Positions 9,308-18,598 of a DNA stretch of 53,572 nucleotides are shown one piece after another. Every line of letters starts with the position of its first letter. The first letter of the stretch is position 1. Source of the DNA: Verrucomicrobiota bacterium (lineage in GTDB: Bacteria; Verrucomicrobiota; Verrucomicrobiia; Verrucomicrobiales; Akkermansiaceae). Made by a program: the position numbers and the translations under genes. Location of the stretch: assembly GCA_026397725.1 (NCBI GenBank), contig JAPLUI010000187.1, forward strand, positions 1 through 53,572. The letters are read 5' to 3'. The notes below the pieces were generated by a model. That model was given only the letters and a program-made list of their open reading frames with translations, was not told the DNA's origin and made no database searches.

Positions 9308-11275
9308 ATGACCCTCCCTGAAGCACGCCATATTCTCGGGCTAGGTTCCGAGGAAGATCCTCTGCCGCAGATGGCGGACTTGCGCATTGTGCGCGAACGC
9401 ATCGCCGAACTGGTGCGCACCGAGCCCGATGCAGCCTTGGCGGAACGCTATCAAGTGGGGCTGGTGGATTACGACAGAGCCCTCGCCGCCGTGCGCGAGG
9501 CGCTGGAAGCCGCCGCTCCGGCGGTTCCCGTGCCGGAAGCCCACCCGGCTGCCGCCCTGGCCCAAGCCCCCGCAGCCATCCCCGCCCCGGCCGCCGCGCC
9601 GCCCCGCCGCAGCCACGCCCCGGCACTGCGGGTCTGGCTTCTCATCCTCGTGCTCGGCGCGGCCGGTGGCGGCTGGTTCCATCTGAAAATCCAGGAGGAA
9701 AACCAAGCCCAACGCCAGATCCGCATCACCCGCCTCGAACGCGAAGGTGCGGCCCACCTCGAGAACCGCCGCTGGCCCGAAGCCAGCGCCACCTTTGATG
9801 AAATCGAACGCCTCGCCCCAACCTCTCAAATCGCCCCCATGGGCCGCCGCAGCATCGCAGCCGGCATGGCAGAGGAACATCAGCAATTCGCCGGCTACTG
9901 GAGCGGCCAGGCCCAAGCCGCCCTGGATGCCGGACGCTGGGATGAAGCGGAAAACGCCGCCCGCCAAGTGCTGGAAAAATTTCCGGCGGACCAGGACAGC
10001 GCCGCCTTGCTGGAGGTGATCGCCGCCGCCCGCGCCGCCGCCGCCCGCCGCGCCGCCGTCACCGCCGCCCGCGACCTCCTCACCCGCCGCCAGTGGGATG
10101 CCGCCATCCAGGCCGCCAACCACATTCTAGCCACTCAGCCCGCCGACCCTGACGCCGCCGCCCTGCTCGCCGAGGCCACTGCCGCCAGGGACCAAGCCGC
10201 CGCCACACTCGCCAAAGCCCAAGCCCTCTTCCAACAAGCCGCGGCCCGCGATCAGGGGCAATTCGACCAAGTCGCCCTCGACTGGCTCCGCGAAGCCAGC
10301 GCCCTCGCCCCGGAAGATCCGGACATCTCCGCACTGCTGGAAAAAATGGCGTCGTACACCCGCACCCTGCGGGTTCCCCGGGATTATCCGACCCCGACGG
10401 AAGCGCTCGCCAACGCCCGCGCCAGCGACCGCATCATCATCAACGAAGGCACCTGGCAAGGCCCGCTCACCGTCAACACCGCCATCGAACTCCAAGGCGC
10501 CGGCCCCGACAAAACCCGCATCGAATGCCCTGCCGAGGCCGGCTGCGCCATCACCCTCGGGCCCGCCGCCACCGGCAGCCGCCTCAGCGGCATCACCTTC
10601 CGCCACGAATCCCAAACCGCCGAATCCAAACGCTACTCCGCCGGCCTCGTCCGCGGCGCCGAGGTCAGCATGATCGATTGCCACTTCATCGACGCCTGCG
10701 GTCACGGCCTCGCCGTCATCGAAAGCGGCCAGGCCCATGTGACCCGCTGTCGCTTTGCCGACAACGCTTGGGACGGGGCCGCCGCCATGGGAGCGGGCAG
10801 CCTCCTTGACATCCGCGATTCCCAGGCCACCGGCAATTTCGAACATGGCATCGAGTCATGGGATGGCGCCGCCGTCGTCCTGCTCAACAACCGCTGCGAA
10901 GGCAACGGCCGCAATGGCATCCATGCCGACAACCCCAAATCCCCAGCCACCATCGAAGGGAACCAACTCCTCGCCAACCGCGAGTTCGGGCTGGTCCTCG
11001 CCGCCGCCGGGTCCGGCCACATCCGCAAAAACACCGCCCGCGGCAATCTCCTCGGCGGCTTCGTCATCCGCGCCGCCGCCCGCATCCCGATCGCCGGCAA
11101 CCTACTCACCCGCAATCAAGGCCCCGGCCTTACCCTCGAAAAAGGTCTCGATCCCGCCGCCTACGCCGACAACACCCTGTCCGGCAACACCGGCAAACAG
11201 GTTCTAACAGACTTTGCCTTTCCCCCGGCCCCCACCTCCGGCACGCCCGGCACGCCCGCGAAAGCCGTGCCCTGA
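9308..11275 (+). CDS. Membrane-anchored TPR-like / right-handed beta-helix protein
   Basis: 655 aa. Residues 1-70 are a short helical domain, followed by an Ala/Pro-rich linker (70-105) and one membrane segment (about 108-124, VWLLILVLGAAGGGW). Residues 130-350 are helical TPR-like repeats very rich in Ala. From about 355 to 630 the sequence becomes a NosD/CASH-type parallel beta-helix (TLRVPRDYPTPTEALANA, NEGTWQGPLTVN, NNRCEGNGRNGIHADN, and several GNxxxxNxxxG turns). Beta-helix proteins of this type bind or cleave polysaccharides, but no catalytic residues can be assigned. The topology suggests the helix domain is exported and tethered by the TM. The ATG at 9308 fits the start of the ordered region. 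Confidence 0.75.
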   Translation: MTLPEARHILGLGSEEDPLPQMADLRIVRERIAELVRTEPDAALAERYQVGLVDYDRALAAVREALEAAAPAVPVPEAHPAAALAQAPAAIPAPAAAPPRRSHAPALRVWLLILVLGAAGGGWFHLKIQEENQAQRQIRITRLEREGAAHLENRRWPEASATFDEIERLAPTSQIAPMGRRSIAAGMAEEHQQFAGYWSGQAQAALDAGRWDEAENAARQVLEKFPADQDSAALLEVIAAARAAAARRAAVTAARDLLTRRQWDAAIQAANHILATQPADPDAAALLAEATAARDQAAATLAKAQALFQQAAARDQGQFDQVALDWLREASALAPEDPDISALLEKMASYTRTLRVPRDYPTPTEALANARASDRIIINEGTWQGPLTVNTAIELQGAGPDKTRIECPAEAGCAITLGPAATGSRLSGITFRHESQTAESKRYSAGLVRGAEVSMIDCHFIDACGHGLAVIESGQAHVTRCRFADNAWDGAAAMGAGSLLDIRDSQATGNFEHGIESWDGAAVVLLNNRCEGNGRNGIHADNPKSPATIEGNQLLANREFGLVLAAAGSGHIRKNTARGNLLGGFVIRAAARIPIAGNLLTRNQGPGLTLEKGLDPAAYADNTLSGNTGKQVLTDFAFPPAPTSGTPGTPAKAVP

Positions 11276-11308
11276 AGGTGGCCGCTCCAACTCCATGAGC
11301 TTCTTTCG

Positions 11309-12388
11309 ATGATCTTGCAGTCCACTCCATCTTCCCGGTCTGAAGCGCAGGGAAGCCGTCCGCGCGTCGCGATCATTCAAAAGAGTGACGGGCTGTTGAC
11401 CTGGTGTACGGATTTGGCGGTGGCCTTTCGTGAGGCGGGAGTGACCACGACCATTGCGAACTTCCGCGCGTGCTCGCTCGCCGAACGCTGGACGCAACTC
11501 ACCAGCAAGCGCCGCCTGCTGTTCAATCCGACGACCTGCCAGCGCCTGGCAAAAATCCTGGCCGATTTCTCGCCGGATCTGGTGCTCATCCTCAACTACC
11601 CGGGCCTGCCAGCGGATGCTGCCACGATCCTTCGCCAGGCCCTGCGGCCGGGGGTCCCGGTGGTGGGCTGGCTCTGTGACAGTGTCGAGGCCTTTCCCGC
11701 AGGGCATGAGGTCCTGCTCGATGGGCTCTACTATTTTGATTCGGCAAGTCTGCCGGTTTTGGAAAAACACTATCAGGGCAGCCGCGCTCGCTTGGAGTTC
11801 CTGCCACTTGCCGCCTGCCCGCGACGCTATGCCTGCCCCGTGATCGACATCCGCTCCCGCAAGCCCTTTCTCGTCTTTGCCGGCAACTGCACCCCCTCCC
11901 GGCAAGCGTTTTTTGCCGCCTACCGCGGCCTCGGCAAGCGCCTGGATCTGTATGGCCCGCATGGCGGCAACTGGCCGCGGCTTTGGCGCAATCGCAAGCT
12001 GTCATCCGCGGATCTGGCCCGGATCTATCGGGGACACCTGATCAATCTCAACCTGCGGCAGCCGGGCAACACCACCAACGGACTCAATCTGCGGGCGTTT
12101 GAGATTCCATGTGCCGGCGGCCTGGCAACCTATCCCGCAGTGCCCGATCTCCCCAGATGTTTCACGCCAAACGAGGAAGTCCTCATTTACAGTTCGGCGG
12201 AGGATCTGATGGAAACCGTCAGGCAAACCCTCCGCCATCCTGACGCGGCCCTCACCATCACCCGCGCCGGCCATCAGCGCGTGATGCGGGAACACACGTT
12301 CTATCATCGTGCCAGCCGCATCCTCGGGGATTGGATCGGACCCTCGTTCCAACCGAACCTGCCGGCTTACCTCGCCGCCTCACCATGA
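11309..12388 (+). CDS. Glycosyltransferase, CgeB-like (GT-B fold)
   Basis: 359 aa, first gene of a four-gene plus-strand operon. The N-terminal half has a Rossmann-like core (RVAIIQKSDGLLTWCTDLA, PDLVLILNYPG, PVVGWLCDSVE). The C-terminal half has the donor-domain pattern of Glyco_trans_1_2 proteins: NLRQPGNTTNGLNLRAFEIP, an acidic and Gly-rich stretch, and a terminal HTFYHRASRIL helix. It probably transfers a sugar from an activated donor onto a glycan at the cytoplasmic face; donor and acceptor cannot be read from sequence. Its stop overlaps the next start in an ATGA, which implies translational coupling. Confidence 0.75.
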   Translation: MILQSTPSSRSEAQGSRPRVAIIQKSDGLLTWCTDLAVAFREAGVTTTIANFRACSLAERWTQLTSKRRLLFNPTTCQRLAKILADFSPDLVLILNYPGLPADAATILRQALRPGVPVVGWLCDSVEAFPAGHEVLLDGLYYFDSASLPVLEKHYQGSRARLEFLPLAACPRRYACPVIDIRSRKPFLVFAGNCTPSRQAFFAAYRGLGKRLDLYGPHGGNWPRLWRNRKLSSADLARIYRGHLINLNLRQPGNTTNGLNLRAFEIPCAGGLATYPAVPDLPRCFTPNEEVLIYSSAEDLMETVRQTLRHPDAALTITRAGHQRVMREHTFYHRASRILGDWIGPSFQPNLPAYLAASP

Positions 12389-13251
12389 GCCTCCCACTTG
12401 CATCCGCGCCGGCGCCCCGTCTCGCGGACGGCGTGCTGGTCATCAATCTCGACCACCGCCCCGAGCGCATGGAACGCTTCACGAACATGGCCCGGCACAT
12501 CAGTGTGCTGCAAGGGTGGGAGCGGCTCCCCGCCGTCAATGGCGTGGAGATTCCCGGGTATGGCCAGCCGCCATGGTTTCGCCACCGGCCGCGCGACCGC
12601 TGCTGGGCCGGCCGCGCCGGCTGCACCCTGTCTCACCGCAACGCCATCGCCTGCGCCAAAGACCGGGGTTGGCACAGCGTCCTAATCCTGGAAGATGACA
12701 TCCAACTCGGGGCATCCTTCGACACCATGGCACAGCTCGTGATCGAGCACACGAGCACCTGCCCCAAGCACTGGGACGCATGCTATCTCGGCCTGTCACA
12801 ACCGGTCGGCCCCAGCCTCAAACTCCACGCCCTGGGCGGCACCCAGGCGGTCTATCAGATCTTCGGCTGCACCGGTACCTTCGCATACATCTTGAAACGG
12901 GAGGCCTTCGACTGGCTGCTGGCCAAGCTGCCGACCCCGGAAACCATTTGGACCTGGGTGTCGCGCCATCGGGCGATCGACCGCTGGTATGCCAGGAACC
13001 TGTCCGCCCGCTTCACGGTGCAGGCGGTTTCCCCGAACCTCATCGGGCATTATTCCAGCTTTTCAGACATCGGCCAACGGGCCGGGGCCGATCTGCTCAC
13101 TGCGGAATCCGCAACCCACCAACCGGAACACCTGCAGCCAAGCGGAAAACTCGCCTTTCAGCTCCACTCGGCATGCCTGCGGCTGCGCTTCCTGGTCACC
13201 ATGGCCATCAACCGGATCCAGGGTGCAATGAAGCGTGCCCGCGGGTTCTGA
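12385..13251 (+). CDS. Glycosyltransferase family 25 (LPS-type)
   Basis: 288 aa. The GT25 hallmarks are present: the opening strand VLVINLDHRPERMERF, AGCTLSHRNAIACA, and LILEDDIQL with the acidic metal-binding motif near residue 95. The family includes LPS galactosyltransferases such as LpsA and Lex-type enzymes. The start at 12385 is preferred over an upstream in-frame codon at 12331 because the N-terminal strand follows directly and the ATG overlaps the upstream stop by four bases. The C-terminus carries a basic amphipathic tail (RFLVTMAINRIQGAMKRARG), perhaps for membrane contact. Confidence 0.85.
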   Translation: MSLPLASAPAPRLADGVLVINLDHRPERMERFTNMARHISVLQGWERLPAVNGVEIPGYGQPPWFRHRPRDRCWAGRAGCTLSHRNAIACAKDRGWHSVLILEDDIQLGASFDTMAQLVIEHTSTCPKHWDACYLGLSQPVGPSLKLHALGGTQAVYQIFGCTGTFAYILKREAFDWLLAKLPTPETIWTWVSRHRAIDRWYARNLSARFTVQAVSPNLIGHYSSFSDIGQRAGADLLTAESATHQPEHLQPSGKLAFQLHSACLRLRFLVTMAINRIQGAMKRARGF

Positions 13252-13276
13252 CCCGTCCCTAACAGCCAGCCGCGCG

Positions 13277-14209
13277 ATGTCCCTGCTCCGAACCCTATCG
13301 CTCCTTCACCACGCCAGCCATCAGGCGTTTCCGGTTGGCAGGAATGGCAGTGTCCTCAAGCGCCTCAAGTTCGTGCTGCGCAGTTGGCCCCACCGGCGGA
13401 GCAATCTCATCTGGTTTGATCTGCTGCAGCACGATGCCTTCATGCGCAGGCTGGCCGACCACGATCACCGCATCTATCGAAAACTCTACCGCCCGTATCT
13501 CTCAAGCACCTGGACCAAAGACCGCACCCTGGCGGCCTTGCAGGCCAACTACACGTGCTGGCGGGAAAAACTCCCGCCAGCCACCGTGGCAGCAATTTTC
13601 CTGACTGATGCCTTTTGCCTGGCCGAGTGGCACGCCAACCGGACCTATCAACTGCGCATGACGCACGATCCGCGGTTCTATCAAGAGGGTGAGATCACCA
13701 TCAGCCTGTGGTGCCCGGAACTGGGTGAAGGCGAACTCGCCCTGCTCTCGGCAACCCTGGCACCCGCTGCGGATGGCACCATGACATTGCATATCGGCGG
13801 GCTGCAAGGGGCCGCCCGCACGCTCGGCCTCGCCGGTCTCAAGGAGGCGGGCCGTGACCTGCACGGCCTGCGGCCGAAGTGTCTGCTGGTCATTGCCGCG
13901 CAAGCGGTGGCGAAGCACCTCGGCTGCCTGCGCATCCTGGCCACCAGTTCCGCCGGTCATGCCTATACTGCCGATCGTCGCCGCCAGACCAGCGAGCGGC
14001 GGAAAATGTTTTTTGACTATGACTCATTCTGGGAGGAATGTGACGGCGTCCGCGAGGGCGCTGCGTTCTATGCCCTGCCCCTCAGCACCGTCCGGCGCCC
14101 GCGTGAGGCAATGAAACCCCAAAAGCGCCCGATGTATCACCGGCGTTATGCCATGCTTGACGAGCTTGAGGTCGCGGTCACCCAGGCCTTGGCTCCCGCA
14201 GTGGAATGA
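13277..14209 (+). CDS. VirK/YbjX family protein (DUF535)
   Basis: 310 aa. It matches the DUF535 pattern: the HDHRIYRKLYRPYLSS opening, YQLRMTHDPRFYQEGEITIS, LLSATLAPAADGTMTLHIGG then LQG, HGLRPKCLLVIAAQA, a YDSFWEEC block and the closing KPQKRPMYHRRYAMLDEL. Relatives (VirK, YbjX, Mig-14-linked) affect envelope properties and antimicrobial-peptide resistance, but the biochemical activity is unknown. Its place inside a glycosyltransferase operon argues for a role in glycan or lipid A modification. The ATG at 13277 is preferred to an in-frame GTG at 13235 that would overlap the upstream gene. Confidence 0.85.
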   Translation: MSLLRTLSLLHHASHQAFPVGRNGSVLKRLKFVLRSWPHRRSNLIWFDLLQHDAFMRRLADHDHRIYRKLYRPYLSSTWTKDRTLAALQANYTCWREKLPPATVAAIFLTDAFCLAEWHANRTYQLRMTHDPRFYQEGEITISLWCPELGEGELALLSATLAPAADGTMTLHIGGLQGAARTLGLAGLKEAGRDLHGLRPKCLLVIAAQAVAKHLGCLRILATSSAGHAYTADRRRQTSERRKMFFDYDSFWEECDGVREGAAFYALPLSTVRRPREAMKPQKRPMYHRRYAMLDELEVAVTQALAPAVE

Positions 14210-14234
14210 TAGTTATCCAACGCCGCCACCGTTC

Positions 14235-15221
14235 ATGCCAGCCGCACCCATTGCTCCCCGACTCCGCGTGGCGGTCACCACCACCGTCGGCCATGCCGGC
14301 CTGGAGGCCCTGTGTCCCAAGCGCATCCTGAGTTGGGGCCACTGTGACTTCCTCCTCAATCCGCCCCGTGGCACGGCATGCGACTATTGGATTGTGTTTG
14401 CCGGCAGTCGTGACCGTGACCGCCTGGTCTGCGCGCCCGAAAACACGCTCTTCATCGCCGGCGAACCTCCCGCCAAGAAGATCTACCCGCAAGCATTCTA
14501 TGCCCAATTCCACCGGGTCGTCAGCACCCATGCCGCCGACCCGCATCCCAGGGTGACCACCAGTCTGCCCGGCCTCAACTGGCATGTCGGCCTTGATCGC
14601 AAGGAAGACCGCTATCACTACGGGTATGATGAACTCAAAACCCTCATGCCCGGCCCCAAGTCGGACACCATCTCCGTGGTGTGCTCGAATCTAACGACGA
14701 CGGCGGGCCAGCGCGAGCGCTTGAGGTTTCTCGACCAGCTCAGGGCCGCGCTGGGGGATCAGCTCGTCCACTACGGGCGCGGCTTTACCCCGATCCCCGA
14801 CAAAATGGATGCGATCCTGCCGCACCGGTATCATCTCGTGTTGGAGAATTCCCGCTCCCCGGACTACTGGACGGAAAAACTCTCGGACGCCTATCTGGGC
14901 TGGGCACACCCGATTTATGTCGGGTGCCCGAATCTGGCCGACTATTTTCCGGCCGCTGGCTTCACCGCCGTCGAGGTGACCGAACCTGCGGCGGCGCTGG
15001 CCATCATTCGGGCCAAGCTCCGCCAATGGCCGGCCCATGAAGTGCTGGCGCGGTGCCGGGATTTGGTCCTGGACACCTACAACCCCTTTGCCCGTTTCGC
15101 CCATTGGGCGGAGCGGTTCCATCAGCCGGAGCGGTCGCCGCAACCGCTGTCCATCACCACCCACAAAGCCTTCCGGCCGTTTCCCGGAGGGCTGCTATAC
15201 CGCTTGAAAACCCGGGTGTGA
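14235..15221 (+). CDS. GT10-like (fucosyltransferase-type) glycosyltransferase
   Basis: 328 aa, last gene of the plus-strand operon. The C-terminal half has the GT10 donor-site pattern: HLVLENSRSPDYWTEKLSDA, followed by HPIYVGCPNLADYFP. The Glu-Asn and Glu-Lys pairs match the GDP-fucose-binding region of alpha-1,3-fucosyltransferases. The N-terminal half is less conserved, as is normal for acceptor domains. No GDP-fucose genes occur in this window, so the donor must be made elsewhere or differ. The start at 14235 is the Met before the predicted first strand. It ends 13 bases from a convergent minus-strand gene. Confidence 0.75.
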   Translation: MPAAPIAPRLRVAVTTTVGHAGLEALCPKRILSWGHCDFLLNPPRGTACDYWIVFAGSRDRDRLVCAPENTLFIAGEPPAKKIYPQAFYAQFHRVVSTHAADPHPRVTTSLPGLNWHVGLDRKEDRYHYGYDELKTLMPGPKSDTISVVCSNLTTTAGQRERLRFLDQLRAALGDQLVHYGRGFTPIPDKMDAILPHRYHLVLENSRSPDYWTEKLSDAYLGWAHPIYVGCPNLADYFPAAGFTAVEVTEPAAALAIIRAKLRQWPAHEVLARCRDLVLDTYNPFARFAHWAERFHQPERSPQPLSITTHKAFRPFPGGLLYRLKTRV

Positions 15222-15234
15222 AAACCGCATGCCC

Positions 15235-16140
15235 TTACCGGTATCCGGCTATTTTCGCCCGTCGGCGTTGCCTGCGTTCGCTGAGCAGAAACGGCAAGCC
15301 GAGGATCTTCAACGGCCACTTGAGCAACGGATGCCTGGCCATCAGCAGCCTGAGGCCACGCGCCAATGTGCCCGGCGTGGCGACCAGCATCCCCGCGGCG
15401 GAAAAACGATGGGTGGCATCCAGCAGTGAGAACTTGAGGCGCTCACGGGAACCTGCGAGGACGCGGTTGTGATCCGCCTCCGGGCCTTCCCAGGTCATGC
15501 CACGTTGCATGGGAACATGCTGATAGTGGTGATTCTGGTGCAAGGCCGTGATCCTCGCCGTCGCATCAATCACCGGCAGGCGATGCGCCAGCGCATTATA
15601 GATCATCCAGTTATCCCAACCCGGCCGGCCCACCGCGAATCCGGGGATCTCACACAACTCAGCACATGCCGGAAAGATGAAGTAGTCGATGGCAAACGGG
15701 GTCTCGAGTTTCCCCGCCGCGGCGAGCCGCAGGCCAAAGCCCCGGTCCCGCATCTCCGCCGGGGCAACGCTGGTGTCCAGGTCGATGTTGGTCCGGCGGC
15801 CGACCGCCAGAAACTTCGCATGGTCCACGCCGCGGATGGCATCTATCAACGACTGGGTGAACATGATGTCGCAGTTCACATAGACGAGCAGCGGGAATTT
15901 GGCCAGGGCCCGGACCTTGCGGAAGCCGTCCCCCAGCAGGGGGGTTCCGAACGGGGTGCACGCAATCTCAGGAATCCAGCCGAGGTCAAGTTCGCGGGCA
16001 ATCTCCCCGACGCCGTCCTCGTTGCCTAGCAGCATGATCTCCGGCGGCGGCTCAAGGCATTTCCAGGAAGTGATGGCATTGCGCTGAATGATGCCAAGGT
16101 GCCCGACGAACGGTTTGGGAATGGCAAAAATGGTCAGCAT
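15235..16140 (-). CDS. Putative GT-A type glycosyltransferase
   Basis: 301 aa, last gene of the long minus-strand series. The protein opens with a strand (MLTIFAIPKPFVGHLGIIQR) and has a DxD-like element in YVNCDIMFTQSLIDAI and an acidic MLLGNEDGVGE loop, consistent with a nucleotide-diphospho-sugar transferase fold. A WDNWMIYNAL block resembles acceptor-side motifs in similar proteins. The basic C-terminus (SERRQRRRAKIAGYR) suggests membrane association. The Met at 16140 is preferred; sequence further upstream in frame is Cys/Arg-rich and unlike protein. I cannot give donor or linkage. Confidence 0.6.
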   Translation of the reverse strand: MLTIFAIPKPFVGHLGIIQRNAITSWKCLEPPPEIMLLGNEDGVGEIARELDLGWIPEIACTPFGTPLLGDGFRKVRALAKFPLLVYVNCDIMFTQSLIDAIRGVDHAKFLAVGRRTNIDLDTSVAPAEMRDRGFGLRLAAAGKLETPFAIDYFIFPACAELCEIPGFAVGRPGWDNWMIYNALAHRLPVIDATARITALHQNHHYQHVPMQRGMTWEGPEADHNRVLAGSRERLKFSLLDATHRFSAAGMLVATPGTLARGLRLLMARHPLLKWPLKILGLPFLLSERRQRRRAKIAGYR

Positions 16141-16380
16141 GTCAGTCAGGTGCTTGCTGCCGCACATGCGCCGCCTGCGGCGGGTGAATCGAGGGGAAGC
16201 GCCCGCGCAACAATCACTGTCGCATGGCATCCGAGATGTGTTGTAGCGGCGCTCTGTGAGCGTCGCTGTGAAGCCATTGCGCGGCGTTGTAGCGGCGGTC
16301 TGTGACCGTCGCTGGCGAATGCATCGCGCATCTCTTTGGCATCGGCGCTCATAGACCCGCCGCTACAATGCGACAGATAT
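16141..16380. other. Intergenic region filled with hairpin repeats
   Basis: The 240 bases between two minus-strand transferase genes hold three copies of a TTGTAGCGGC repeat (described separately) and no gene. Confidence 0.6.
16241..16368. repeat. TTGTAGCGGC hairpin repeats: two direct copies and one inverted copy
   Basis: Copy 1 (16241-16268, core GCGGCGCTC-tgt-GAGCGTCGC) and copy 2 (16287-16314, core GCGGCGGTC-tgt-GACCGTCGC) are direct repeats. Copy 3 (16342-16368) is inverted and ends ccgccgctacaa. Between copies 1 and 2 the arm triplets GCTC/GAGC and GGTC/GACC differ in a paired way, so the hairpin is preserved. Related copies occur at 45041 and 47813. Confidence 0.75.
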
Positions 16381-17331
16381 TCAGGCGCGGCTCTCAAGGT
16401 CCGGCGTCCGTGCCGGTGGCATGACGTGCCCGAACGCTTCAATGAACGGTTGCCAGAAGCCGGGGTCGTAACGCTCCCAGGCATGGCAGCCGAAGGGAAG
16501 TTCCCGGGCGGTCAGTACAAACAGTCGGCGCGGCTGACATTCAAAGGCAAAGAACATGCCAACCGCGGCAGGCGCCACTTTGAAGCCGGGGAAAACCCGC
16601 GGCACCACCATCGAAAAAAATCCGTCCTCGAACATCTTCGGAGTTGCGAGGTAATTCCCATACAGGTTCGATTTCCTGAGATACTTGTGCAGCAGGCGGT
16701 GAAAACGCCAGGCCTTGCCGACCAGCGACAGGCCCCGGTATTTTCTCCAGAGGTCATCCCAGGTCCGCACTCGCGCACGGGGAAAGGGCGGGGTCAGCAC
16801 CGCCATGAACGCGCCAACGCGACGGAGGGACAGTCCGCCATTTCCTCCCCACGGCAGCAGGGGATCAGCCGCTGTTGACTCGTCAGAGCCTTCGAACCAC
16901 GGGGCTCCGAGGTAGTCATATCCCTGATGACACCAGTATGTTAGCGTGTCTTTGAACACGAAGGCATCGAGCTGGTGGATCAGGATGTAGGTGTATTTTG
17001 CAAAGCGCTGGTAAAAATGCCGGTCAAAGAGCAGTTGGTTGTATGCTTTGACGCTGGATAAACATTGCTGATCAAAGCATTCCACCAGAGGCTCAATGCC
17101 GTGTTCTCCGCAGAGTTGGAGATAGGGGCGGATCTCAAAGGTGTCGGTGCACACCAGGATGATCGGGTACTGTCCCAGCAGCTTACAGCATTGAGCCAGC
17201 GCAATGGCTTCAAGGGCGTTGGGCGCACTTCGATATACGGGAATGACAATCGCCACCGCCTGCGTGGCAGATGTCAGGCCCTCCGTCGCCACGCCGTTGG
17301 TACCGGGTGCTGTGGGTCGGTGTGAGGTCAT
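16381..17331 (-). CDS. DUF5672-family glycosyltransferase-like protein
   Basis: 316 aa. The DUF5672 signature is clear: YTYILIHQLDAFVFKDTL, YWCHQGYDYLGAPWF, the GGNGGLSLRRV glycine loop, FEDGFFSM and the end block LPFGCHAWERYDPGFW. These proteins have a GT-A-like core with an acidic LDAF motif and usually sit in polysaccharide clusters. The specific sugar is not known. The start ATG at 17331 lies 18 bases after the upstream stop. Residues 1-25 are a loose tail before the first strand AVAIVIPVYRS. Confidence 0.8.
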   Translation of the reverse strand: MTSHRPTAPGTNGVATEGLTSATQAVAIVIPVYRSAPNALEAIALAQCCKLLGQYPIILVCTDTFEIRPYLQLCGEHGIEPLVECFDQQCLSSVKAYNQLLFDRHFYQRFAKYTYILIHQLDAFVFKDTLTYWCHQGYDYLGAPWFEGSDESTAADPLLPWGGNGGLSLRRVGAFMAVLTPPFPRARVRTWDDLWRKYRGLSLVGKAWRFHRLLHKYLRKSNLYGNYLATPKMFEDGFFSMVVPRVFPGFKVAPAAVGMFFAFECQPRRLFVLTARELPFGCHAWERYDPGFWQPFIEAFGHVMPPARTPDLESRA

Positions 17332-17349
17332 GATGGCCGAGCCGCTGGT

Positions 17350-18474
17350 CTATCTGGGCTTGCGACTCACCTCACCCTGGCCGAAGCGACGGGAGAACCA
17401 GCGTTTGAGCTTGCGTCCGGAGCGGCGGATTTCCTTCCAGGTCCGGTAGGGCTGATTGACATACCAGGGCTTGCGAGGCGGTGGCAGATAGGGCCAGGAG
17501 TCCATCTTCAGCATCGCCGCATAGGGCGTGGCCGCGGCTCGCGTCTGGGTGATGTCGATGAAGTTCTGAAGTTGCTGGTGAAAGATCTCATAGGTCTTGA
17601 GGTAATTGATGGCGCCCTGGGCCAAGGTGGCCTGGGCCCGTTCGAGTTCAGCCGGCTCAGCACCCCAGGCATAGCCCTCCGGGCCGAGTTCGTTGCGGGC
17701 AATAATCTCGGTAAGATGAGGGTTGGGCAGGAACACGGCGGGGCACCCGCAGAGCACGGCCTCAGTGGCCAGCGCCGTATTCTCGTAAGTATAGAAAACC
17801 TCCGAACGGCGCAGGAGATCCGCAACCTCAGCGGTGGTGGGAGAGTCCGGCAGTTGCCGCGTGATTTCCACGCAGTCCTTCGTGATGGGCAGCAGTTCGC
17901 CGCCATGGACGGTTTGGTACTTGGCGGCGAAAAAGCTGCAACCTTTCCGCTCTCGGGTTTCGTCCGAAGGATAGAATATCCGGGTATCTACGGTCGGCAT
18001 GTGCAGCACCTGATCCGGATGACCGGCCGCCCCCGCCAGTTCCCGGCAATAGCCGAAGCATAGTTCGGTCGGATCATAGCCTGTGTCGCCGCCAAGCAAC
18101 CCGGGAAAGTTCATGACCCAGCGTGCGACCACAGGTGCCTGCAAGGGGTTGCCGCTGACCACCTCGGTATAGAGCAGGATGGGCGTCAGCCCCCGTTGGA
18201 AGTGCTCCTCGGCGTGGTGCTTCTGCAACATGGGTGCCTTGAGTTCTGGGTTCGTCCAGGGGGCGTGGAAACTTCCGTGGGGATTGTGGGTGATGTAAGC
18301 CTCGAAGCCCAGCCGGTTGAGGGTGTGGCATAAGAGGTACAGGGCGCGGATCCCGGCGGAGGATTGGATCCAACAAGGGGTGGAGATATAGTACGGATGG
18401 GTACGGCTGCCGGTGGGAAACAGCAGCTTCCCCTGCACCCGGTCCCAGGCGGCTTGAAGGTCGGGAGGCATCAT
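17350..18474 (-). CDS. Putative glycosyltransferase (GT-B-like)
   Basis: 374 aa. The N-terminal domain has GIRALYLLCHTLNRLGFEAY, a typical opening helix after a Gly loop. The C-terminal domain contains RRSEVFYTYENTALATEAVL then CGCPAVFLPN, which corresponds to the donor-binding E(x)7E-like region of GT-B enzymes. The end is strongly basic (WKEIRRSGRKLKRWFSRR), suited to membrane contact. Two adjacent Met codons (18474 and 18471) could start it. It follows the NeuB-like gene after a 124-base gap containing nothing obvious. Confidence 0.65.
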   Translation of the reverse strand: MMPPDLQAAWDRVQGKLLFPTGSRTHPYYISTPCWIQSSAGIRALYLLCHTLNRLGFEAYITHNPHGSFHAPWTNPELKAPMLQKHHAEEHFQRGLTPILLYTEVVSGNPLQAPVVARWVMNFPGLLGGDTGYDPTELCFGYCRELAGAAGHPDQVLHMPTVDTRIFYPSDETRERKGCSFFAAKYQTVHGGELLPITKDCVEITRQLPDSPTTAEVADLLRRSEVFYTYENTALATEAVLCGCPAVFLPNPHLTEIIARNELGPEGYAWGAEPAELERAQATLAQGAINYLKTYEIFHQQLQNFIDITQTRAAATPYAAMLKMDSWPYLPPPRKPWYVNQPYRTWKEIRRSGRKLKRWFSRRFGQGEVSRKPR

Positions 18475-18598
18475 GGAAACTTGTTGGCAGAAGAAGTTAA
18501 ACCTCCAGCAGCCGGATCACGGAGGATGGCCCAAGCCACGCCATACTCGGGAACAGCGCCTGCCCATGGAGGTGGCCGACGCTTGCTGCGGAACAGGC

